Source: Phyto melanocephala
Taxonomy: Eukaryota; Arthropoda; Insecta; Diptera; Rhinophoridae
Assembly (NCBI GenBank): GCA_941918925.1
Contig: OW799237.1
Coordinates: 18,271,201-18,335,200, forward strand
Reading direction: 5' to 3'
Length of the DNA stretch: 64,000 bases
Shown: positions 59,798 to 64,000 of the stretch, piece after piece
How positions within the stretch are numbered: the stretch's first letter is position 1
Layout: each line of letters starts with the position of its first letter
Program-made: the position numbers and the translations under genes
The notes under the pieces: model-generated
The model's input: only the letters and a program-made list of their open reading frames with translations
What the model was told of the DNA's origin: nothing
Databases searched by the model: none

Positions 59798-60965
59798 GTG
59801 GGTGTGTCACCTAAACTTTTTGGCACACCAATATCATTGATTAGAAGAATTAACGTAGCAAATTTGATCATCATACCTTTAATGTTGGCGGTTTTATGAG
59901 CTTTGAAATTTCATTAACGGTTTATAACGTGAAAACTGGGCGTTATAGTAGGCGTGTCAAAGTTATTTTTACGAATGAGTACAACTTAGGTGTTTCAATA
60001 TAGCCCTTTATTATTCCAAAATCATTATTAGTAGAGAAATTATATGAATTTTAGGTAAAACGTTATATGAGAGGTGGGCGTAAAAGTGGGCGTGGCACCT
60101 TTATTTACTGGCACAGTAATAACAATGCCGAAATGGATATACCTATAAAATTTTATCATCATACCTCTTATTTTGGCGGTTTTATGAGCATTTAAATTAC
60201 ATTAACGGTTTATAACGTGAAAAGTGGGCGTTATAGTAGGCGTGTCAAAGTTATTTTTGCGCATGAGTACATTTTAGATGTTTCAATATAGCCTTTTATT
60301 ATTCCAAAATCTTTATTAATAGAGAAATTATATAAATTTTAGGTAAAGCGTTATATGGGAGGTGGGCGTAAAAGTGGGCGTGGCACCTTAAATTTTTTGG
60401 CACAATAATGACATTGCCTAGTGGGATATACGTAGCAAATTTGATCATCATACATCAAATTTTGTCGGTTTTATGAGCTTTAACATTTCATTAACGGTAG
60501 ATAACGTGAAAAGTGGGCGTTATAGTAGGCGTGTCAAAGTTATTTTTGCGAATGAGTACATTTTAGATGTTTCAATATAGCCTTTTATTATTCCAAAATC
60601 TTTTTTAATAGAGAAATTATATGAATTTTAGGTAAAACGTTATATGGGAGGTGGGCGTAAAAGTGGGCGTGGCATCTAAATTTTTTGGCACAATAATGAC
60701 ATTGCCTAGTGGGATATACGTAGCAAATTTGATCATCATACCTCTAATTTTGGCGGTTTTATGAGCTTTTAAATTTCATTAACGGTAGAAAACGTGAAAA
60801 GTGGGCGTTATAGTAGGCGTGTCAAAGTTCTTTTTGCGAATGAGTACATTTTAGATGTTTCAATATAGCCCTTTATTATTCCAAAATCTTTAGTAATAGA
60901 GAAATTATATGAATTTTAGGTAAAACGTTATATGGGAGGTGGGCGTAAAAGTGGGCGTGGCACAT
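59798..60965 (-). repeat. 288-bp tandem array inside copy D
   Basis: GTGGGCGTGGCACC-type landmarks occur at 60086, 60375, 60663 and 60951, with a diverged GTGGGTGTGTCACC at 59798. That gives about five positions at 288-289-bp spacing. The last units are much more alike than the first, suggesting recent expansion from the 5' side of the element. Confidence 0.8.
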
Positions 60966-61606
60966 TGATTTTCCGTGTCAAAAAAGCGTCTCACCAAAAA
61001 ACAAAGTGTGCAAAATTTCAGAGTCGTACATCCAATTTTGTTGCTTTTATGACGTTTTTGTTTTTAAATATACCGAAAAATACACTGTGCGGTATAAATT
61101 TTCGTACATTTTGATCGATAACTCCTTTCCTAATGATTAGATTTAGGTAATTTTTGGTGAGAAATATTGTTTTGACTCGAGAAATATATATTCGAAGTTT
61201 CATGACTGTACGTTAATCCGTTTGGACACAATACCATTTTATTCGATGTTCGTAGGACACGGTTTTTTCGACCTACTCTTGCATTCCGAGCTATAACTCA
61301 CTTCCTAATATTCCGATATAGCCCATTTTCAATACCAAACAAACCTTGTCTATAAGAAAGATTCTGGCAAAATTTGAGCCTCCTAGCTTTTTCGGTGCGA
61401 CCTCTATCGTGCTTTCAACAGACGGACAGACGGACGGACATAGCTAGATCGTCATCAAATCAAACCCTGATTCAGAATATATATACTTTATGGGGTCTAA
61501 AATGGATATTTCGATGTGTTACAAACGGAATGACAAAATGAATATACCCCCACCATTTTTTTGGTGGCGGGTATAAAAATACATACAACGAGTGGACTTG
61601 ATGATA

Positions 61607-62572
61607 ATGAGGAGCCGCAGAACAAAAGGTGCTTTTTCGCATTTCGCGAAAAATTGTTTTTTTTTTTGGTATTTTTATAATATTTAGGTTGAAATCTTGT
61701 AGAAACAATCAAGTTTGCATTATTATTATTATTTTTACAAAGTAAATGGGTTCTAAAAAATGTATGCTTAACAAAAGGTGCTTTTTTGATTGTTTTTTAT
61801 CAAAAGGTTATTTTCCCATAATTTTTGTGTAGTTTCACTTTTTACTTTAATGATCAAACCAAACTACAGTTAAAGTAAAATTAATCAGATGTTAAAGTCT
61901 TTGTGGAAAGTCTTTTAATAAAACAGTTTGGTAAAGACTGGAGTGAAAATCAGTCATTATTTTGGTACAAGGACATTTGGTATAACCAGGATAAAGGTAT
62001 GGAGGATTCAATAGACGAAAATGTTGGATGCTCTTGCCTGGAAGAAGATGTTGGAACAAGAGTTTAACTATTTAACAAATTTCATATGTATTTAATTTAA
62101 GGCTAAGAAAGAAATGTTTAGGTTGCAATTTTATTCAATAAAACGACAAAAAAATTATACTTAGCCTTACATTTTTTAATATATTATATCAGGTTTAACC
62201 ACATTCAGTCAAAATTTTATCGTCATATATGTGTATTCGCATTACAAAATGTACTTTTTCCTTCTATTAACAAAACGTGCATTTTTACTTTTTTTAACGA
62301 AAGGTGTTTTTAATTTATTCCTTAACAAAAGGTGCTTTTTTGCTTTCTTTTTTGCAAAAGGTGCTTTTTCCGAAATAAAAATGGAATTATATCAAACATC
62401 CTTAACATTTAATCGGGTGACTTACGACAGTTAGATGCATCTGTATATAAGTAAAAATCTTGTAAGTATTTGCATGTTCTTGCAGTTTTTTAAAGGGGCA
62501 AAAAAAATAAATCTCGATTTCCCAAAAAATTGAAATGAGCGAAAAAGCACCTTTTGTTCTGCGGCTCCTCAT
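61607..62572. mobile_element. 966-bp TIR element with iterated AACAAAAGGTGCTTTTT
   Basis: The ends ATGAGGAGCCGCAGAACAAA and its inverse at 62572 match over about 34 bp, continuing into AGGTGCTTTTTCGC. The motif AACAAAAGGTGCTTTTT or close variants recurs at about 61620, 61770, 62269 (AACAAAACGTGCATTTTT), 62297 (AACGAAAGGTGTTTTT), 62323, 62352 and, inverted, 62541. Sub-terminal repeats of this kind are typical of hAT-like non-autonomous elements, but no 8-bp target duplication is clear. No coding region recognised. Confidence 0.75.
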
Positions 62573-62847
62573 ATGTCGTATAAAATAAAATATCTTAATT
62601 ATCTTCATTCTCTAACAAAATCTGCATATTGCAATAATAATTGCTTTCCAAGGGCAATAATCAATACAATTAATACAGAATTTTTAAATCGATTTTTTTA
62701 ATTTTTATATGCGCAAACATGTAAAATAAATACTATGACAGATGAAAGATGAAGGATGAAAGATGTTGCAAATGTAAACAAGTTTTTTTCATTTTCGACA
62801 TCTTCCACGCATTCCGCTAAGATGTGAGTATGTGTAAAAAGGTTATA

Positions 62848-63211
62848 AGAATAACAATCAAAAATTGTATTACCTCTAGACCACCAAGGCTCAACTGGAA
62901 AAACCTCCAGTTCATATACAAAAATATTTTTTCATAATATTTTCAAGAAAGTTGCTAAAGGTACCCTACACCACAGGTGTTAAGAAAACATAGTTTGATA
63001 AACTGATATGCTGCAAAAACAGGGCCAGGCTAAGAAACTTTAACCGCCTTAAAAAAATTCCATTGTAATCTTTCAAAAGGCTAACACACGTCTATTTTTT
63101 TGGTCTCTATTACCAGAAATAATCGTCAGAATCCCGTCACTTTTTTTTTGTATTTATTTTTTTTTTTAGAAATCAGAAACAAAAACTGTTTCGAAAAAAA
63201 TTAGTTTCAAT
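62848..63211. other. Non-coding gap
   Basis: Nothing recognised. Confidence 0.45.
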
Positions 63212-63213
63212 TA

Positions 63214-63402
63214 TCCCAGCAAAAAAATTATGCACTAGTTCAATGTAAATAATATTTTTCTTGACTTCAAATTTATAAGTGCAAGAGAAGGCATGAAGAA
63301 TTTCATCTCCAAATTCAAAATAGTTATCCTAAATTTAACCACTTTATCATGGGTTAAACTAATACATTCACTATTTATTTTGTATGTCTTTTTTTGCTGG
63401 GA
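63214..63402. mobile_element. 189-bp MITE with TCCCAGCAAAAAA ends
   Basis: TCCCAGCAAAAAAA at the left is inverted at the right (TTTTTTTGCTGGGA). TA flanks both ends (63212-63213, 63403-63404). Short TIRs and TA targets fit a mariner-type MITE. Non-coding. Confidence 0.65.
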
Positions 63403-63404
63403 TA

Positions 63405-64000
63405 GTTGACATTTTAATGTTTTAAATATTCATACTATGAGGAGCAGCAGATTGATATATGCTACATTCGTTTTGTAGTTAAAAAATACTACGGTGAAGC
63501 CTCAAAGTATGCCCAAATAAAAATAAAGCAGTGTAAAACTCAAATGTAATTACGTATGATCGGATGGTACAAAATTGTACATAATTTATAAAGCCTGTTT
63601 AACTCCTAACAACGTTCTATATTTAAGTTGTCTAATACATACAAATTAAAACAGATTTATAAATGTTCTATATATATCAGAAGTATAATTAAGTGCATGC
63701 TTTTCTTTTAGAATAATTCACTTGACCATACTGTGATTTCATCAAACAATTATTGTTTAATTAAAATAATAATTTTATAAGAGCACGAGATTTTTAAAAC
63801 AATCATAATACAAAGAAGTTTAAAAACCTAACAAGTGTTCGGCCACTTAAGTTAACTTGACATATAATATAAAAATAATATTTACGGTTTATTATATTGT
63901 TAAAAAAAAAGTCTAACAATATAAACGGAAAAAAATAAATAAATAAAAAACACAGAAACACAACTTAAGTATGTTAAGTATGACAAAGCGGAACGAAAAA
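63405..64000. other. Non-coding stretch
   Basis: AT-rich; nothing recognised to the window end. Confidence 0.45.

Larger units (their letters stand above)
58828..61578 (-). mobile_element. DINE-1/mini-me-like element, subfamily 2, copy D (composite)
   Basis: Minus-strand partner of copy B. In window order: AAAACAAGTAAGAGCACTAT, the 3' hairpin TTCGGCTGTGCCGAA, TATACCCACCACCAATTTTG, the nested rosa-like MITE (58976-59593), a 288-bp tandem array (59798-60965), the GACGGACAGACGGACGG (GTCY) tract near 61420-61440, TATACTTTATGGGGTC and the 5' hairpin GGTGGCGGGTATAA. At 2.75 kb it is about 600 bp longer than copy B, mainly from extra array units. It encodes no protein. Confidence 0.8.
58594..62847. 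mobile_element. Outer TIR element with ACATCTT motifs, host of two nested insertions
   Basis: The left end TAGCCTTTTTACACTTGCTC, then ACATCTT, is inverted at 62819-62847 (inverted form TATAACCTTTTTACACATAC, then TCACATCTT), with about 26 of 30 matches. ACATCTT or its complement recurs at least six times near both ends. Removing the DINE-like copy D and the 61607-62572 element leaves about 540 bp of its own sequence, none coding. This is the oldest layer of the nest. No clear target duplication. Confidence 0.65.

Noticed and set aside
62098..62170. TAAGGCTAAG / CTTAGCCTTA inverted pair
   Set aside because: Ten-base arms in AT-rich sequence are compatible with chance and no flanking duplication is visible.

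Overview
The window is roughly 70% A+T by eye and reads like intergenic or intronic DNA of a higher fly (Brachycera, probably a calyptrate). Reasons: GTCY-repeat interspersed elements with terminal TATACCC hairpins (the DINE-1/mini-me type of Diptera), rosa-like, Tc1-like and piggyBac-like DNA transposons, a jockey-type LINE, a tRNA-derived SINE, and many CATA/TACA/CA simple repeats. I found no intact host gene, tRNA gene or rRNA gene. The longest ATG-started open frames (about 129 codons) have no recognisable domain. The only coding signals I can support belong to transposable elements, nearly all broken.

Layout. 1-6.4 kb: AT-rich sequence with a dispersed repeat in two copies, small MITEs and paired hairpins. 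6.4-7.3 kb: first DINE/mini-me-like element (subfamily 1). 8.3 kb: N-terminal scrap of a Tc1-like transposase. 9.3-11.4 kb: subfamily-2 element carrying a 288-bp tandem array and a nested rosa-like MITE. 12.4-13.6 kb: broken rosa-like transposase. 14.1-17.8 kb: two short retroposons with clear target-site duplications (one a tRNA-derived SINE) and a 690-bp TIR element. 21.1-23.1 kb: three more mariner/Tc1 relics. 23.1-28.8 kb: quiet sequence. 28.8-30.7 kb: internally deleted mariner-like element and an AAAAGCTT-rich tandem array. 32.1-33.6 kb: 5'-truncated jockey LINE, then a minus-strand subfamily-1 element. 34.6-37.8 kb: two relics of an unassigned transposase-like protein, one inside a 1.9-kb element with 38-bp TIRs that split an older DINE-like copy. 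39.9-42.7 kb: MITEs and a Penelope-like repeat cluster. 45-46.2 kb: piggyBac relic. 47.6-48.5 kb: TIR element with iterated CGTACGTGACA. 48.6-49.5 kb: RNase-H LINE with a 13-bp target duplication. 50.8-51.5 kb: 120-bp tandem array. 51.8-54.5 kb: TTAA-flanked piggyBac-like element and a second piggyBac fragment. 54.6-57.6 kb: 574-bp tandem repeat and a 396-bp MITE. 58.6-62.8 kb: nested complex including a minus-strand partner of the 9.3-kb composite. 63.2 kb: small MITE.

The parts do not form a pathway. They record layered insertions. The best leads are the composite DINE-like element with a fixed internal rosa-like MITE, the covarying terminal arms of its two subfamilies, the unassigned transposase-like family at 34.6-37.5 kb, and the piggyBac-like element with iterated GGCAA...TTGCC palindromes and a splice-bounded open exon.
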